64,000 bases of DNA from Agromyces subbeticus DSM 16689 (GTDB lineage: Bacteria > Actinomycetota > Actinomycetes > Actinomycetales > Microbacteriaceae): NCBI RefSeq assembly GCF_000421565.1, contig NZ_ATXG01000012.1, positions 1 to 64,000 on the forward strand. The letters run 5' to 3'. Made by a program: the position numbers and the translations under genes. The notes beneath the pieces were generated by a model that saw nothing but the letters and a program-made list of their open reading frames with translations, ran no database searches and was not told the DNA's origin. Shown here piece by piece: positions 48,062 through 60,730 of the stretch; position 1 is the first letter of the stretch; each line of letters begins with the position of its first letter.

Positions 48062-48889
48062 TCAGACGATCTTCGTGGGGAGTACGCCGTAGGGCGCGAG
48101 GCCGGCTGCGCCGCCATCGGGCGCGGTGAGGACCCAGACGCCGCCCGCATGCACTGCGACCGAATGCTCCCAGTGCGCCGCGTCGGAACCGTCGGACGTC
48201 GTCACGGTCCAGTCGTCGTCTCGAGTGAACGTGTCGATCGAGCCGGCCACGATCATCGGCTCGATCGCCACGACCAAGCCCGGCTTGACGGCCGGACCAC
48301 GCCGGTCGACGCGATAGTTGAAGACCGGCGGCTCCTCGTGCATCGAGCGGCCGATGCCGTGGCCGACGTAGTCGGTGAGGATGCCGTACTCGCCCTCACC
48401 TCGCACGAAGTCCTCCATCGCCGCTCCGACCTCGTTGAGATGGGCGGCGCGGGCCAAGGTGGCGATGCCGACCCAGAGGGCCTGCTCGGTGACGCGATTG
48501 AGCTCGTCGCGCGATGCGACCACGTCGGGCCGTGCCGCATCGGGCAGCACGACCGTGAACGCAGAGTCGCCGTTCCAGCCGTCGATCTGTGCGCCCCCGT
48601 CGACCGAGACGATGTCGCCGGGCCGGAAGGGCCGGTCGCCGGGAATGCCGTGCACGATGTCGTCGTCGACCGAGACGCACAGGGTGTGCCGGTACCCGGG
48701 TACGAGCTGGAAGTTGGGCTCGCCACCGGCGGCACGGATCACTCGCTCGGCGGCGGCGTCGAGCTCGAGCGGCGTCGCCCCGGGTGTGAGCAGTCGCCGC
48801 GCCTCACGGAGCGCAGCCGCGGTCAGCTCGCCGGCACGCTGCATCGAGCGCAGCTCGGCCGGCGACTTGTAGATCGAACGACGGAACAC
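48062..48889 (-). CDS. map: Methionine aminopeptidase, type I
   Basis: A 275-residue metallopeptidase that removes the initiator Met. Metal ligands are in SVDGGAQIDGWNGDSA, YVGHGIGRSMHEEP (the ligand His lies in GHGIG), VAIEPM and HWEHSV. GTG 48889 is 9 bp after the adk stop, in the secY-adk-map order. The infA gene that normally follows is 8 kb away. Confidence 0.95.
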   Translation of the reverse strand: MFRRSIYKSPAELRSMQRAGELTAAALREARRLLTPGATPLELDAAAERVIRAAGGEPNFQLVPGYRHTLCVSVDDDIVHGIPGDRPFRPGDIVSVDGGAQIDGWNGDSAFTVVLPDAARPDVVASRDELNRVTEQALWVGIATLARAAHLNEVGAAMEDFVRGEGEYGILTDYVGHGIGRSMHEEPPVFNYRVDRRGPAVKPGLVVAIEPMIVAGSIDTFTRDDDWTVTTSDGSDAAHWEHSVAVHAGGVWVLTAPDGGAAGLAPYGVLPTKIV

Positions 48890-48898
48890 CCGAGCGAC

Positions 48899-49542
48899 TC
48901 AGGCTGCGGTGCCGGGGTGGCGCGGCGCCAGGCCGCGCGACGCGAGCGCCTGGAAGATGCGCTGTGTCACCTCGACGAGCGTGCCGACGCCATCGATGCG
49001 CACCACCACGCCACGCGGACGGTACACGTCGAGGATCGGAGCCGTCTCGCGCTCGTAGATCGCGAGACGGTTCGCGATGGCCTCTTCGGTGTCGTCGGTG
49101 CGGCCCTGGTCGGCTGCTCGCTGCTGGAGCCGCGCCATGCTCTCGGCGTGGGGCACCTCGAGTTCGATGACGGCATCGATCGACTCGCCGCGCCTCTCGA
49201 GGAACGCGTCGAGGTCGGCGACCTGACCGCGATTGCGCGGGTAGCCGTCGAGCACGAACCCGCCGGCGGCGTCGGGCTGCGAGAGTCGGTCGCGCACGAG
49301 CTCGCTCGTGAGCTCGTCGGAGACGAGGTCGCCGGCATCGATGATCGCCTGCACTCGCTTGCCGAGTTCGGTGCCGCCCGCGACGTTCGCGCGGAAGATG
49401 TCGCCGGTGGCGACCTGCGGCACTCCGTATGCCTCAGCGACGAGCACGCCCTGCGTTCCCTTGCCCGAGCCTTGCGGCCCGACGATCAGGAACCGGGCCG
49501 AGGCGGCTGCGCGGTTCGCACCGTCGCGGGCCTCGCCACCGG

Positions 49543-49546
<4 letters not shown>
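48899..49546 (-). CDS. adk: Adenylate kinase
   Basis: A 215-residue kinase interconverting ATP + AMP and 2 ADP. The P-loop GPQGSGKGT is at 23-31, after a 17-residue Ala-rich tail. The NMP-binding region is ATGDIFRANV, followed by LDGYPRNRGQ. The LID is the short type (RTDDTEEAIANRL) without zinc cysteines. Start ATG 49546, overlapping the secY stop by 4 bp. Confidence 0.95.
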
Positions 49547-50865
<1,319 letters not shown>

Positions 50866-50903
50866 TCGTCCTCCTGTTGCTCCGTGTGGAGTCAGTCCGT
50901 ATG

Positions 50904-50963
50904 CGGCTCGAGCCAGTCGAGACCCCCGTGAATCATACGCGAGGTCCTGACTGGCTCGAGCCG
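50904..50963. repeat. 15-bp perfect inverted repeat between rplO and secY
   Basis: CGGCTCGAGCCAGTC (50904-50918) and its exact complement (50949-50963) are separated by 30 bp. Each arm contains the palindrome GGCTCGAGCC. In the mRNA it would form a stable stem between the L15 and SecY reading frames. Confidence 0.75.
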
Positions 50964-50980
50964 TTCAGTGCTGTTTCGGT

Positions 50981-51643
50981 CTACTTGACCGAGCCGCCAG
51001 CGGCGACGATCTTCTGCTCGGCCGAGCCGGAGACCTTGTCGACCGCGACGTTGAGCTTCACCTGGATGTCGCCGTTGCCGAGAACCTTGACGCGCTCGTT
51101 CTTGCGAACGGCGCCCTTCTCGACGAGACCGGCGATGGTGACATCGCCGCCCTTGGGGTACAGCTCGGCGAGCTTCTCGAGGTTGACCACCTGGTACTCG
51201 ACGCGGAACGGGTTCTTGAACCCGCGCAGCTTCGGTGCACGCATGTGGTACGGAAGCTGGCCACCCTCGAACCCGGGGCGGATGTTGTTCCGCGCCTTCG
51301 AGCCCTTGGTACCGCGACCGGCCGTCTTACCCTTGGAACCTTCACCGCGTCCGACGCGGGTCTTGTCCTTCTTGGCGCCGGGTGCCGGGCGGAGGTGGTG
51401 AACCTTCAGCACCTGCTCGCGCTTCTCGGCGACGTCCTTCTCGGCAGCCTTCTTCGCTGGTGCCTTCTTCGCCGTGGTCTTCGCGGCGTCGGCCGAGTCG
51501 GCCTTCGCAGCTGCAGCCTTGGCGGGCGCCTTCTTCTCGGCCGCCTTGGGGGCGGCCTTCGCGGCGGCCGGCTTGTCAGCCGTCTTCTTCGCCGGAGCCT
51601 TCTTGGGGGCCTCGGCGGCGACGTCCTTCTTCTCGTCAGCCAT
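50981..51643 (-). CDS. rplO: 50S ribosomal protein L15 with Lys/Ala-rich extension
   Basis: A 220-residue protein. The conserved L15 core starts near residue 78 ([23 protein letters not shown]) and runs to the end. The first ~75 residues are a Lys/Ala/Pro-rich histone-H1-like arm with repeated KKAPAK and AAPKAAEKK units. Start ATG 51643 overlaps the rpmD stop by 1 bp. The arm nearly doubles the usual basic tail; its role is unknown. Confidence 0.95.
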   Translation of the reverse strand: MADEKKDVAAEAPKKAPAKKTADKPAAAKAAPKAAEKKAPAKAAAAKADSADAAKTTAKKAPAKKAAEKDVAEKREQVLKVHHLRPAPGAKKDKTRVGRGEGSKGKTAGRGTKGSKARNNIRPGFEGGQLPYHMRAPKLRGFKNPFRVEYQVVNLEKLAELYPKGGDVTIAGLVEKGAVRKNERVKVLGNGDIQVKLNVAVDKVSGSAEQKIVAAGGSVK

Positions 51644-51828
51644 TAGTCAATCTCCTCAACCTTCACGAGGTGCGCGACGGTGTTCACGTAGCCGCGGTTC
51701 TGCGGGGTGTCCTCGCGAATCACCGAGGCACCGATGCGCTTGAGACCGAGGCTGCGCAGCGTGTCGCGCTGGTACTGCTTCTCGCTCACCTTGGACTTGA
51801 TCTGGGTCACCTTCAGCTGCTTGGCCAT
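51643..51828 (-). CDS. rpmD: 50S ribosomal protein L30
   Basis: A 61-residue protein ([20 protein letters not shown] at the start, [12 protein letters not shown] at the end). Start ATG 51828 shares a base with the rpsE stop; the stop TAA shares a base with the rplO start. The open frame to 52044 upstream is only antisense overlap with rpsE. Confidence 0.96.
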   Translation of the reverse strand: MAKQLKVTQIKSKVSEKQYQRDTLRSLGLKRIGASVIREDTPQNRGYVNTVAHLVKVEEID

Positions 51829-52538
51829 CAGGCACCTGCCTTTGCTGCTGCGGCGGCCTCGGCCGCCTGGGACTCGGCACGCAGCAGACGGGCCGGAGCG
51901 ACCTCGTCGTAGGGAAGACCACGACGGGCGGCGACCGCACGCGGCTCTTCGAGCTGCGAGAGGGCTGCGACCGTGGCGTGCACGATGTTGATGGTGTTCG
52001 ACGAACCGAGCGACTTGCTCAGCACGTCGTGGATGCCGGCGCACTCGAGCACGGCGCGCACGGGGCCACCCGCGATGACACCGGTACCGGCGGACGCCGG
52101 ACGCAGCAGGACGACGCCGGCTGCGGCCTCACCCTGCACGGGGTGTGGGATGGTCGCTCCGATGCGAGGGACGCGGAAGAAGTTCTTCTTCGCCTCCTCG
52201 ACGCCCTTCGAGATCGCGGTCGGAACCTCGCGCGCCTTGCCGTAGCCGACGCCGACGAGTCCGTTGCCATCGCCCACGACGACGAGCGCCGTGAAGCTGA
52301 AGCGACGTCCGCCCTTGACGACCTTCGACACGCGGTTGATGGTCACGACGCGCTCGAGGAACTGGCTCTTCTCGGCGTCACGGCCACCGCGATCGCGGCC
52401 ACCCTGGTTGCGGTCGCGACCGCCGCCACGGCGGTTGTCGCGTTCGTTGCGGGCCGGCTCCGAAGCTGCGGCCGTCTCGACCGGCGCCTCGACGATCGCC
52501 TCGGTCACCTCGGTCTCCTTCGTAGTGTTCTCACTCAC
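51828..52538 (-). CDS. rpsE: 30S ribosomal protein S5
   Basis: A 236-residue protein. The core has [20 protein letters not shown], and [20 protein letters not shown] in the C-terminal domain. A ~55-residue N-terminal extension is acidic, then Arg/Gly-rich ([19 protein letters not shown]), like an RGG RNA-binding arm. The Ala-rich C-terminus is also extended. The GTG start overlaps the rplR stop by 4 bp. Confidence 0.97.
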   Translation of the reverse strand: MSENTTKETEVTEAIVEAPVETAAASEPARNERDNRRGGGRDRNQGGRDRGGRDAEKSQFLERVVTINRVSKVVKGGRRFSFTALVVVGDGNGLVGVGYGKAREVPTAISKGVEEAKKNFFRVPRIGATIPHPVQGEAAAGVVLLRPASAGTGVIAGGPVRAVLECAGIHDVLSKSLGSSNTINIVHATVAALSQLEEPRAVAARRGLPYDEVAPARLLRAESQAAEAAAAAKAGA

Positions 52539-52894
52539 AGGTTGAGCCCTGCCTCTCGCGCTCCATCGGCGATCGCTGCGACGCGACCGGCGTACTTGTT
52601 GCCGCCGCGGTCGAAGACGACGGACTCGACGCCGGCCTGCTTCGCGCGCTCGGCGACGAGCTCGCCGACCTTCTTGGCCTTGGCGGTCTTGTCACCGTCG
52701 AATGCGCGGAGGTCGGCTTCCATCGTGGACGCCGAAGCCAGCGTGCGGCCGGCGGCGTCGTCGACGACCTGAACGAACACGTGACGTGCCGAACGGGTGA
52801 CAACGAGGCGCGGACGCAGCTCGGTGCCGACGACCTTCTTGCGAAGGCGGGTGTGGCGGCGCGAACGCGCAGCCGTCTTGGTCTTCACAGCCAT
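52535..52894 (-). CDS. rplR: 50S ribosomal protein L18
   Basis: A 119-residue 5S-rRNA-binding protein ([46 protein letters not shown]). It lies 2 bp after rplF in the spc operon. Confidence 0.98.
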   Translation of the reverse strand: MAVKTKTAARSRRHTRLRKKVVGTELRPRLVVTRSARHVFVQVVDDAAGRTLASASTMEADLRAFDGDKTAKAKKVGELVAERAKQAGVESVVFDRGGNKYAGRVAAIADGAREAGLNL

Positions 52895-52896
52895 GA

Positions 52897-53433
52897 TTAC
52901 TTACCTGACTTTCCGGCCTTGCGACGCACGACCTCGCCGGCGTAGCGGATGCCCTTGCCCTTGTAGGGCTCAGGCTTCTTGATCTTGCGGATGTTCGCGG
53001 CGGTCTCGCCGACGGCCTGCTTGTCGATGCCGGCAACGGTGATCTTGTTGTTGCCCTCGACGGTCAGCGTGATGCCGGCCGGGGCCTCGACCACGACGGG
53101 GTGCGAGAAGCCGAGGGCGAGCTCGAGCGAGCCGCCCTTCTGGGCCACACGGTACCCGGTGCCGACGATCTCGAGCGCCTTGGAGTAACCCTGGGTCACG
53201 CCGATGATCTGGTTGGCGATGAGGGTTCGCGTCAGGCCGTGCAGCGAACGCGAGGTGCGCTCGTCGTCGGGGCGGGTGACGAGAACCTGGTTCTCTTCGA
53301 GCTTGACCTCGATCGGGGCGGCGACGGTGAGCGCGAGCTCGCCCTTCGGGCCCTTCACGGAGACGGCCTGGCCGTCGATCTTGACGTCGACGCCCGCGGG
53401 GATGTCGATGGGAAGTCGTCCGATTCGTGACAT
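52897..53433 (-). CDS. rplF: 50S ribosomal protein L6
   Basis: A 178-residue protein starting [20 protein letters not shown] and carrying [20 protein letters not shown] near the C-terminus, the site where L6 contacts the sarcin-ricin loop region. It starts 4 bp after rpsH. Confidence 0.98.
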   Translation of the reverse strand: MSRIGRLPIDIPAGVDVKIDGQAVSVKGPKGELALTVAAPIEVKLEENQVLVTRPDDERTSRSLHGLTRTLIANQIIGVTQGYSKALEIVGTGYRVAQKGGSLELALGFSHPVVVEAPAGITLTVEGNNKITVAGIDKQAVGETAANIRKIKKPEPYKGKGIRYAGEVVRRKAGKSGK

Positions 53434-53437
53434 GGAA

Positions 53438-53836
53438 CTACCACACGTAGGCGAGGACTTCTCCGCCTACGCCCTTCTTCTCGGCCTGGCGGTCGGTGAG
53501 CAGACCGCTGGAGGTGGACAGGATGGCAACGCCGAGGCCGCCGAGCACCTTGGGGAGCTCCGTCGACTTCGCGTAGACACGAAGGCCGGGCTTGGAGACG
53601 CGCTTGATGCCAGCGATCGAACGCTCGCGGTTGGGGCCGAACTTGAGCTGCAGCGTGAGCGTCGTGCCCACGCGCGCATCGGTCACCTCGAAGTCCGCGA
53701 TGTAGCCCTCCTTCTTCAAGATCTCGGCGATGTGCGCCTTGAGCTTGGAGTTGGGCATCGACACGGAGTCGTGGTGTGCGGAGTTCGCGTTCCGCAGACG
53801 GGTCAGCATGTCAGCGACCGGGTCGGTCATCGTCAT
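53438..53836 (-). CDS. rpsH: 30S ribosomal protein S8
   Basis: A 132-residue 16S-rRNA-binding protein ([39 protein letters not shown]). In Escherichia coli S8 also represses spc mRNA translation; whether that holds here is unknown. rpsN (S14) is missing upstream, where a 128-bp spacer with a hairpin is found. Confidence 0.98.
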   Translation of the reverse strand: MTMTDPVADMLTRLRNANSAHHDSVSMPNSKLKAHIAEILKKEGYIADFEVTDARVGTTLTLQLKFGPNRERSIAGIKRVSKPGLRVYAKSTELPKVLGGLGVAILSTSSGLLTDRQAEKKGVGGEVLAYVW

Positions 53837-53928
53837 GACGAGTGTTTCCTTACGTTCACCAGGTTTCAGCGCCCGTTACGCGAGCGATGACCTGTGGTGT
53901 CGGCCCCCGCGGATGCGGGGAACCGGAG

Positions 53929-53960
53929 CGGATGCTGCGAGCGCGAGCCCGCAGCATCCG
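53929..53960 (-). promoter_or_regulatory. Hairpin between rplE and rpsH
   Basis: CGGATGCTGCG pairs exactly with CGCAGCATCCG around a 10-nt loop, 5 bp after the rplE stop. It occupies the place where rpsN is found in other genomes, and could act as an internal attenuator or a scar of gene loss. Confidence 0.55.
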
Positions 53961-53964
53961 TGGT

Positions 53965-54552
53965 TCAGTTGGCGGACTCGGCCGACTTGAAGGGGAAGCC
54001 GAGCTGCTTGAGCAGTGCGCGACCCTCTTCATCGGTCTTGGCAGTGGTCACCACAGTGATGTCCATGCCGCGGACGCGGTCGATCTTGTCCTGGTCGATC
54101 TCGTGGAACACGGACTGCTCCGTGAGACCGAAGGTGTAGTTGCCGGTGCCGTCGAACTGCTTCTCCGACAGGCCGCGGAAGTCGCGGATGCGGGGCAGTG
54201 CGAGCGAGAGCAGGCGGTCGAGGAACTCCCACATGCGGTCGCCGCGAAGCGTCACGTGGGCACCGATCGGCTGGCCCTCGCGCAGCTTGAACTGCGCGAT
54301 GGACTTGCGAGCCTTGGTGACCTGCGGCTTCTGGCCGGTGATCTTGGTGAGGTCTGCGACCGCACCGTCGATGACCTTGCCATCGCGGGCAGCCTCGCCG
54401 ACGCCCATGTTCACGACGATCTTCACGAGACCCGGAACCTGGTGCACGTTGGTGTAGCCGTGCTCCGCGAGGAGGGTCTTCGAGATCTCGTCCCGGTACT
54501 TGGTCTTCAGACGCGGCTGGATTTTGCCAGCCTGCGTAGCCGTATCGGTCAT
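53965..54552 (-). CDS. rplE: 50S ribosomal protein L5
   Basis: A 195-residue 5S-rRNA-binding protein ([39 protein letters not shown]). Start ATG 54552 shares one base with the rplX stop. Confidence 0.98.
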   Translation of the reverse strand: MTDTATQAGKIQPRLKTKYRDEISKTLLAEHGYTNVHQVPGLVKIVVNMGVGEAARDGKVIDGAVADLTKITGQKPQVTKARKSIAQFKLREGQPIGAHVTLRGDRMWEFLDRLLSLALPRIRDFRGLSEKQFDGTGNYTFGLTEQSVFHEIDQDKIDRVRGMDITVVTTAKTDEEGRALLKQLGFPFKSAESAN

Positions 54553-54911
54553 TACAGGTCCTTACCTGACTTCTTGGCGTAGCGGACGCGGACGGTCTTG
54601 TCGACGCCGTCCTTCGTCACGGTCTCGATGCGGAAGCCGACACGGGTCGGCTTCTTCGATTCGGGGTCGACGAGTGCGACGTTCGACACGTGGATCGGGG
54701 CCTCGACGGTCTCGATGCCACCGGTCTTCGAGCCGCGCTGCGTCTGGCCGACGCGAACGTGCTTCGTCACGAAGTTGATGCCCTCGACGACGACGCGGTT
54801 CTGGGCGACGAGCACCTCGAGCACCTTGCCCTGCTTGCCGCGATCTCCACCGCGAGCCTGGCTGCGGCCGGAGATGACCTGCACGAGGTCACCCTTCTTG
54901 ATGTTGGCCAT
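54552..54911 (-). CDS. rplX: 50S ribosomal protein L24
   Basis: A 119-residue KOW-domain protein ([28 protein letters not shown]) that starts large-subunit assembly. It lies 3 bp after rplN. Confidence 0.98.
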   Translation of the reverse strand: MANIKKGDLVQVISGRSQARGGDRGKQGKVLEVLVAQNRVVVEGINFVTKHVRVGQTQRGSKTGGIETVEAPIHVSNVALVDPESKKPTRVGFRIETVTKDGVDKTVRVRYAKKSGKDL

Positions 54912-54914
54912 GAC

Positions 54915-55283
54915 TTAGATAACCTCCGGTGCCAGCGAGATGATCTTCATGAACTTCTTGTCGCGAAGCTCGCGACCGACCGGTCCGAAGATACGGGTGC
55001 CGCGGGGGTCACCATCGTTCTTCAGGATCACTGCGGCGTTCTCGTCGAACTTGATGTACGAGCCGTCTGCGCGACGGGTCTCCTTGACGGTGCGGACGAT
55101 GACGGCCTTGACCACATCGCCCTTCTTGACGTTGCCGCCCGGGATCGCGTCCTTGACGGTCGCGACGATGGTGTCACCGAGGCCGGCGTACCGGCGCTTC
55201 GAGCCACCGAGCACGCGGATCGTGAGCAGCACCTTGGCGCCGGTGTTGTCGGCGACCTTGACTCGTGATTCCTGCTGAAGCAC
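54915..55283 (-). CDS. rplN: 50S ribosomal protein L14
   Basis: A 122-residue protein starting [17 protein letters not shown] and ending [14 protein letters not shown]. It is the first gene of the classical spc set. The 32-bp gap to rpsQ is small, so S10 and spc are probably transcribed together. Confidence 0.98.
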   Translation of the reverse strand: MLQQESRVKVADNTGAKVLLTIRVLGGSKRRYAGLGDTIVATVKDAIPGGNVKKGDVVKAVIVRTVKETRRADGSYIKFDENAAVILKNDGDPRGTRIFGPVGRELRDKKFMKIISLAPEVI

Positions 55284-55315
55284 TTTGAACTCCTTCTTTC
55301 AAGTAAGCGCGAGGC

Positions 55316-55618
55316 TTACTTGGCCTTCTCGACGATCTCGACGAGGCGCCAGCGCTTCGTGGCGGAGAGGGGACGGGTCTCGCTGATCACGACGAGGTCG
55401 CCGATGCCGGCGGTGTTGGTCTCGTCGTGCGCCTTGACCTTCGAGGTACGGCGCAGAACCTTGCCGTACAGCGGGTGCTTCACGCGGTCTTCGACCTCGA
55501 CGACGATGGTCTTGTCCATCTTGTCGCTGACGACGTAGCCACGACGAACCTTGCGGTAGCCACGGACGAGCTCGGCCGTGGTGTCGACCTCGGCCGCAGC
55601 CTTTTTGGTCTCAGCCAT
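55316..55618 (-). CDS. rpsQ: 30S ribosomal protein S17
   Basis: A 100-residue OB-fold protein ([40 protein letters not shown]) that binds the 5' domain of 16S rRNA. It lies 2 bp after rpmC. Confidence 0.98.
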   Translation of the reverse strand: MAETKKAAAEVDTTAELVRGYRKVRRGYVVSDKMDKTIVVEVEDRVKHPLYGKVLRRTSKVKAHDETNTAGIGDLVVISETRPLSATKRWRLVEIVEKAK

Positions 55619-55620
55619 GA

Positions 55621-55947
55621 TCAGGCCTCCTTCGTCTCTGCCTCGGCAGCAGCATCCGTGGATGCCTCGGCCTTGGCCTTCTTGGTCTTCTTCTCGGCCT
55701 TGACCGGAATCTCGACCGGCGCGGGCGTGGCCCGGATGCCGAGTTCGCGTTCGCGGATGACCGTGTAAATGCGCGCGATGTCGCGCTTGACCGCCCGCAG
55801 GCGGCCGTGGCTTTCGAGCTGACCGGTGGCCGACTGGAAGCGCAGGTTGAACAGCTCTTCCTTGGCCTTCTTCAGCTCATCGACGAGTCGCTCGTCTTCA
55901 AAGGTGTCGAGCTCGATCGGGCTGAGCTCTTTGGTGCCGACGGCCAT
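55621..55947 (-). CDS. rpmC: 50S ribosomal protein L29
   Basis: A 108-residue protein. Residues ~8-72 form the coiled hairpin of L29 ([20 protein letters not shown]). The last ~35 residues are a Lys/Ala/Glu-rich tail ([17 protein letters not shown]) beyond the usual ~70-80 residues. Its start ATG shares a base with the rplP stop. Confidence 0.97.
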   Translation of the reverse strand: MAVGTKELSPIELDTFEDERLVDELKKAKEELFNLRFQSATGQLESHGRLRAVKRDIARIYTVIRERELGIRATPAPVEIPVKAEKKTKKAKAEASTDAAAEAETKEA

Positions 55948-56366
55948 TATGCGTCGCCCTCCTCGCGCTTGATGATGCGTGCCTTGAGGGGCAGCTTGTG
56001 GATAGCACGGGTCATGGCCTCACGAGCAAGCTCTTCTGAGACGCCGGAGACCTCGAAGAGGACTCGACCCGGCTTGACGTTCGCGACCCACCACTCGGGC
56101 GAACCCTTACCGGAACCCATGCGGGTCTCGGCCGGCTTCTTCGTGAGCGGACGGTCGGGGTAGATGTTGATCCACACCTTGCCGCCGCGCTTGATGTGAC
56201 GGGTCATCGCGATACGAGCGGACTCGATCTGACGGTTCGTCACGTACGCGGGGGTCAACGCCTGGATACCGTACTCACCGAAGGAAACCTTGGTGCCGCC
56301 GGTGGCGTGGCCCGAACGGCCGGGGTGGTGCTGCTTGCGGTACTTGACTCGACGGGGAATCAACAT
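55947..56366 (-). CDS. rplP: 50S ribosomal protein L16
   Basis: A 139-residue protein ([40 protein letters not shown]) placed near the peptidyl transferase centre. It starts 2 bp after rpsC. Confidence 0.98.
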   Translation of the reverse strand: MLIPRRVKYRKQHHPGRSGHATGGTKVSFGEYGIQALTPAYVTNRQIESARIAMTRHIKRGGKVWINIYPDRPLTKKPAETRMGSGKGSPEWWVANVKPGRVLFEVSGVSEELAREAMTRAIHKLPLKARIIKREEGDA

Positions 56367-56368
56367 GG

Positions 56369-57121
56369 TTATGCCTCAACTCCTGCTGCCACCGGCTCCT
56401 GCGCCTTCGGCGCACGACGGGGACGGTCACTGCGCTCGGGGCGCGACGACTTCTGGTTGGCCTGCTCGCGGGCGAGCTCCTTGTTGGTGATGTCGCCCTT
56501 GTAGATCCAGACCTTCACGCCGATGCGGCCGAAGGTGGTCTTCGCCTCGTAGAAGCCGTAGTCGATGTTCGCGCGCAGGGTGTGCAGGGGCACACGGCCT
56601 TCGCGGTAGAACTCGGAACGGCTCATCTCGGCGCCGCCGAGGCGGCCGGAGACCTGGATGCGGACGCCCTTGGCGCCGGCGCGCTGAGCACCCTGCAGGC
56701 CCTTGCGCATCGCGCGGCGGAATGCCACACGAGCGGAGAGCTGCTCGGCGATGCCCTGAGCGACGAGCTGAGCGTCGGCCTCAGGGTTCTTCACCTCGAG
56801 GATGTTCAGCTGGATCTGCTTGCCGCTGAGCTTCTCGAGGTCGGAGCGGATGCGCTCTGCCTCGGCTCCGCGGCGGCCGATCACGATGCCGGGACGCGCC
56901 GTGTGGATGTCCACGCGGACACGGTCACGGGTGCGCTCGATCTCGATGCGCGAGACACCGGCACGATCGAGCGACGTCTGCAGCAGTCGACGGATCTTGA
57001 TGTCTTCTGCGAGATAGTCGGCGTAACGCTGACCGGGCTTCGTCGAGTCTGAGAACCACCGCGACACATGGTCGGTGGTGATGCCGAGACGGAAGCCGTA
57101 CGGGTTGACCTTCTGACCCAT
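56369..57121 (-). CDS. rpsC: 30S ribosomal protein S3
   Basis: A 250-residue protein with the KH domain ([20 protein letters not shown]) and a charged C-terminal tail rich in Arg and Pro ([19 protein letters not shown]). It lines the mRNA entry tunnel. Its start overlaps the rplV stop by one base. Confidence 0.98.
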   Translation of the reverse strand: MGQKVNPYGFRLGITTDHVSRWFSDSTKPGQRYADYLAEDIKIRRLLQTSLDRAGVSRIEIERTRDRVRVDIHTARPGIVIGRRGAEAERIRSDLEKLSGKQIQLNILEVKNPEADAQLVAQGIAEQLSARVAFRRAMRKGLQGAQRAGAKGVRIQVSGRLGGAEMSRSEFYREGRVPLHTLRANIDYGFYEAKTTFGRIGVKVWIYKGDITNKELAREQANQKSSRPERSDRPRRAPKAQEPVAAGVEA

Positions 57122-57486
57122 TACTTCGTACCCTCCTCGGGCGTGGCGAGCACGACGGTGATGTGGCTCGTTCGCTTGTTGATGCGGAAGGCACGACCCT
57201 GGGCACGCGGCTGGAATCGCTTGAGGGTGGTGCCCTCATCGACGAAAGCGCTGCTGATGTAGAGGTCCTGCTCGTCCAGATAGGTGTTCGAGGCATCGGC
57301 CTTGACGCGAGCGTTCGCGATGGCTGAGGCAACGAGCTTGTACACCGGCTCGCTCGCACCCTGGGGTGCGAACTTCAGGATGGCGAGTGCCTCCTGAGCC
57401 TGCTTACCGCGGATCATGTTGACGACGCGGCGGGCCTTCATGGGGGTCACGCGGATGTGTCGCACGCGTGCGATCGACTCCACCAT
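57121..57486 (-). CDS. rplV: 50S ribosomal protein L22
   Basis: A 121-residue protein ([40 protein letters not shown]) whose beta hairpin reaches the exit tunnel. It begins 25 bp after rpsS. Confidence 0.98.
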   Translation of the reverse strand: MVESIARVRHIRVTPMKARRVVNMIRGKQAQEALAILKFAPQGASEPVYKLVASAIANARVKADASNTYLDEQDLYISSAFVDEGTTLKRFQPRAQGRAFRINKRTSHITVVLATPEEGTK

Positions 57487-57511
57487 TTCTTCTCCTCCTT
57501 CACGTCACCGC

Positions 57512-57793
57512 TTAGCGGCGACGGCCCTTCTTGTCGTCCTTCACGTGTCCACGGAAGGTGCGGGTGGGGGCGAACTCGCCGAGCTTGTGACCCACCATGG
57601 TCTCGGTGACGAACACCGGGATGTGCTTGCGACCGTCGTGCACCGCGATCGTGTGACCCAGCATGGCCGGGATGATCATCGAACGGCGCGACCAGGTCTT
57701 GATGACGTTCTTGCTGTTGGCTTCGTTCGCCGTGATCACCTTGCGAAGCAGGTGGTCGTCGACGAAGGGGCCCTTCTTCAGACTGCGTGGCAT
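57512..57793 (-). CDS. rpsS: 30S ribosomal protein S19
   Basis: A 93-residue protein starting [19 protein letters not shown], with [20 protein letters not shown]. It binds the 16S 3' domain near the A site. It lies 12 bp after rplB. Confidence 0.98.
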   Translation of the reverse strand: MPRSLKKGPFVDDHLLRKVITANEANSKNVIKTWSRRSMIIPAMLGHTIAVHDGRKHIPVFVTETMVGHKLGEFAPTRTFRGHVKDDKKGRRR

Positions 57794-57805
57794 CTTCTAC
57801 AACTC

Positions 57806-58645
<840 letters not shown>

Positions 58646-58662
58646 TCTTATTCCTCTGCTCC

Positions 58663-58968
58663 CTAGCCGACAGCCGTGAAGATGTCGATCGAGCCGGACT
58701 TGAGGGTGACGATCGCGCGCTTGGTGTCCTTGCGCTTGCCAAGGCCGAACCGGGTGCGGCGGGTCTTGCCCTGACGGTTCAGGGTGTTGATCGACGCCAC
58801 CTGGACGTTGAAGATCTTCTCGATGGCGAGCTTGATCTCGGTCTTGTTCGAGCGGGGGTCCACGATGAACGTGTACTTGCCCTCGTCGATCAGGCCGTAG
58901 CTCTTCTCCGAGACGACGGGCGCGATGATGATGTCGCGCGGGTCCTTGTTGTTCGCGGCGGCGGTCAT
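58663..58968 (-). CDS. rplW: 50S ribosomal protein L23
   Basis: A 101-residue exit-tunnel protein that binds trigger factor and SRP ([40 protein letters not shown]). It overlaps the rplD stop by 4 bp. Confidence 0.98.
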   Translation of the reverse strand: MTAAANNKDPRDIIIAPVVSEKSYGLIDEGKYTFIVDPRSNKTEIKLAIEKIFNVQVASINTLNRQGKTRRTRFGLGKRKDTKRAIVTLKSGSIDIFTAVG

Positions 58969-59627
58969 GCCGAGACCTCTTCTTCCTTCTTCGCCGACTT
59001 GGAGGCCACGAAGGCCTCGAGTGCGGCGGTGCTGAAGACGATGTCGTCGGAGACGAGCACGTCGTAGGCGTTCAGCTGGTCGACCCGCAGCACGTGCACG
59101 GTCGGGATGTTGCGCACCGCGCGCTGCGCCAGCTCTTCACCCTGCGAGAGCACGATGAGGAAGCGCTTGGCGGGAGCGATCGCACCGAGGAGCGCGACGG
59201 CGTCCTTGGTCTTCGCGGTCTCGCCGGCCACGAAGCCCTCGACAGCGTGGATGCGGCCGCCGCGAGCGCGGTCGGAGAGCGCGCCGAGCAGTGCTGCGGC
59301 GATCATCTTCTTGGGGGTGCGCTGCGAGTAGTCGCGCGGCTGCGGGCCGTGGACGATGCCACCGCCGGTCATCTGAGGAGCACGGATGGAACCCTGACGG
59401 GCGCGGCCGGTGCCCTTCTGCTTGAACGGCTTGCGACCTGCGCCGGAAACCTCGCCGCGGGTCTTGGTCTTGTGCGTGCCCTGGCGCGCTGCTGCGAGCT
59501 GGGCGACGACGACCTGGTGGATGAGCGGGACGTTGGTCTGCACGTCGAAGAGTTCGGCGGGCAGCTCGACCGAGCCGGACTTCTTGCCGGTCGCGTCGAG
59601 CACGTCAATGGTGTTGGCGGTAGCCAT
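58965..59627 (-). CDS. rplD: 50S ribosomal protein L4
   Basis: A 220-residue protein ([40 protein letters not shown]). In E. coli L4 autoregulates the S10 operon; no such leader structure was identified here. It lies 3 bp after rplC. Confidence 0.98.
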   Translation of the reverse strand: MATANTIDVLDATGKKSGSVELPAELFDVQTNVPLIHQVVVAQLAAARQGTHKTKTRGEVSGAGRKPFKQKGTGRARQGSIRAPQMTGGGIVHGPQPRDYSQRTPKKMIAAALLGALSDRARGGRIHAVEGFVAGETAKTKDAVALLGAIAPAKRFLIVLSQGEELAQRAVRNIPTVHVLRVDQLNAYDVLVSDDIVFSTAALEAFVASKSAKKEEEVSA

Positions 59628-59630
59628 GGA

Positions 59631-60287
59631 CTACGCCCCCTTCACTGCGTTGCGGACGAAAACGAGACGGCCGCGAGCACCGGGAACTGCACCCTTGACG
59701 AGCAGCAGGCCCTTCTCTGCGTCGACGGCGTGCACGCGGAGGTTGAGCACGGTGACGCGCTCGCCACCCATGCGACCGGCCATGCGCATGCCCTTGAAGA
59801 CACGGCTGGGGGTCGAGGAAGCACCGATCGAGCCGGGCTTGCGGTGGTTGCGGTGCGAACCGTGCGAAGCGGAGACGCCCTTGAAGTTGTGGCGCTTCAT
59901 GACACCGGCGAAGCCCTTGCCCTTGCTCGTGCCGACGACGTCGACGAGCTGGCCGGCCTCGAAGGTGGCCTCGACGGTGAGCTCCTGGCCGCGCTCGTAC
60001 GAGGCGGCGTCAGCGGTGCGCACCTCGGTGAGGTGACGGCGGGGGGTCACGCCTGCGGCGGCGAAGTGGCCGGTCGCGGGCTGGTTGACCTTGCGCGGGT
60101 CGATGGCGCCTGCGGCGATCTGCACAGCCTGGTAGCCGTCGTTCTCGACGGTGCGCAGCTGCGTGACCACGTTGGGGGCGATCTCGATGACGGTCACGGG
60201 CACGAGCTTGTTGTTCTCGTCCCACACCTGGGTCATGCCGAGCTTCGTGCCCAGCAGTCCCTTCACGTTCTTGGTAGCGGAAGACAT
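59631..60287 (-). CDS. rplC: 50S ribosomal protein L3
   Basis: A 218-residue early-assembly protein ([40 protein letters not shown]). It lies 8 bp after rpsJ. Confidence 0.98.
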   Translation of the reverse strand: MSSATKNVKGLLGTKLGMTQVWDENNKLVPVTVIEIAPNVVTQLRTVENDGYQAVQIAAGAIDPRKVNQPATGHFAAAGVTPRRHLTEVRTADAASYERGQELTVEATFEAGQLVDVVGTSKGKGFAGVMKRHNFKGVSASHGSHRNHRKPGSIGASSTPSRVFKGMRMAGRMGGERVTVLNLRVHAVDAEKGLLLVKGAVPGARGRLVFVRNAVKGA

Positions 60288-60295
60288 CTGTTACC

Positions 60296-60604
60296 TCAGA
60301 GCTTGATCTCGATGTTGACGTCGGCCGGCAGGTCGAGTCGCATGAGCGAGTCGACGGCCTTGGGCGTCGGGTCCACGATGTCGATGAGACGCTTGTGGGT
60401 GCGCATCTCGAAGTGCTCGCGGCTGTCCTTGTACTTGTGGGGCGAACGGATGACGCACACCACGTTCTTCTCCGTCGGAAGCGGCACGGGGCCGACGACC
60501 GTGGCGCCCGCGCGGGTCACCGTGTCGACGATCTTGCGCGCCGAGGTGTCGATGACCTCGTGGTCATACGACTTCAGTCGAATGCGGATCTTCTGTCCCG
60601 CCAT
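60296..60604 (-). CDS. rpsJ: 30S ribosomal protein S10
   Basis: A 102-residue protein ([40 protein letters not shown]), also NusE in antitermination complexes. Start ATG 60604 after a GAGAGAGAG stretch; an upstream in-frame ATG at 60625 lacks homology. It heads the S10 operon, with the promoter expected in the 508-bp spacer upstream. Confidence 0.98.
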   Translation of the reverse strand: MAGQKIRIRLKSYDHEVIDTSARKIVDTVTRAGATVVGPVPLPTEKNVVCVIRSPHKYKDSREHFEMRTHKRLIDIVDPTPKAVDSLMRLDLPADVNIEIKL

Positions 60605-60703
60605 TGCTGACTCTCTCTCTGTCAAGGCGTCTTACCCCTTCCGAGGGCATTGGACGCCGCGTAGCTACTCCGTGTGAAGCACCACTGTTCATCTGTCAAA
60701 GGC

Positions 60704-60730
60704 CGGTGATCGAGCCTGTCGAAACCACCC
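60704..60730. repeat. Possible dispersed intergenic repeat (ATCGAGCCTGTCGAAACC)
   Basis: The string GTGATCGAGCCTGTCGAAAC resembles short sequences I recall as widely repeated between genes of Microbacteriaceae. Only one copy lies in this window, so the call rests on memory, not on repetition seen here. Confidence 0.35.
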
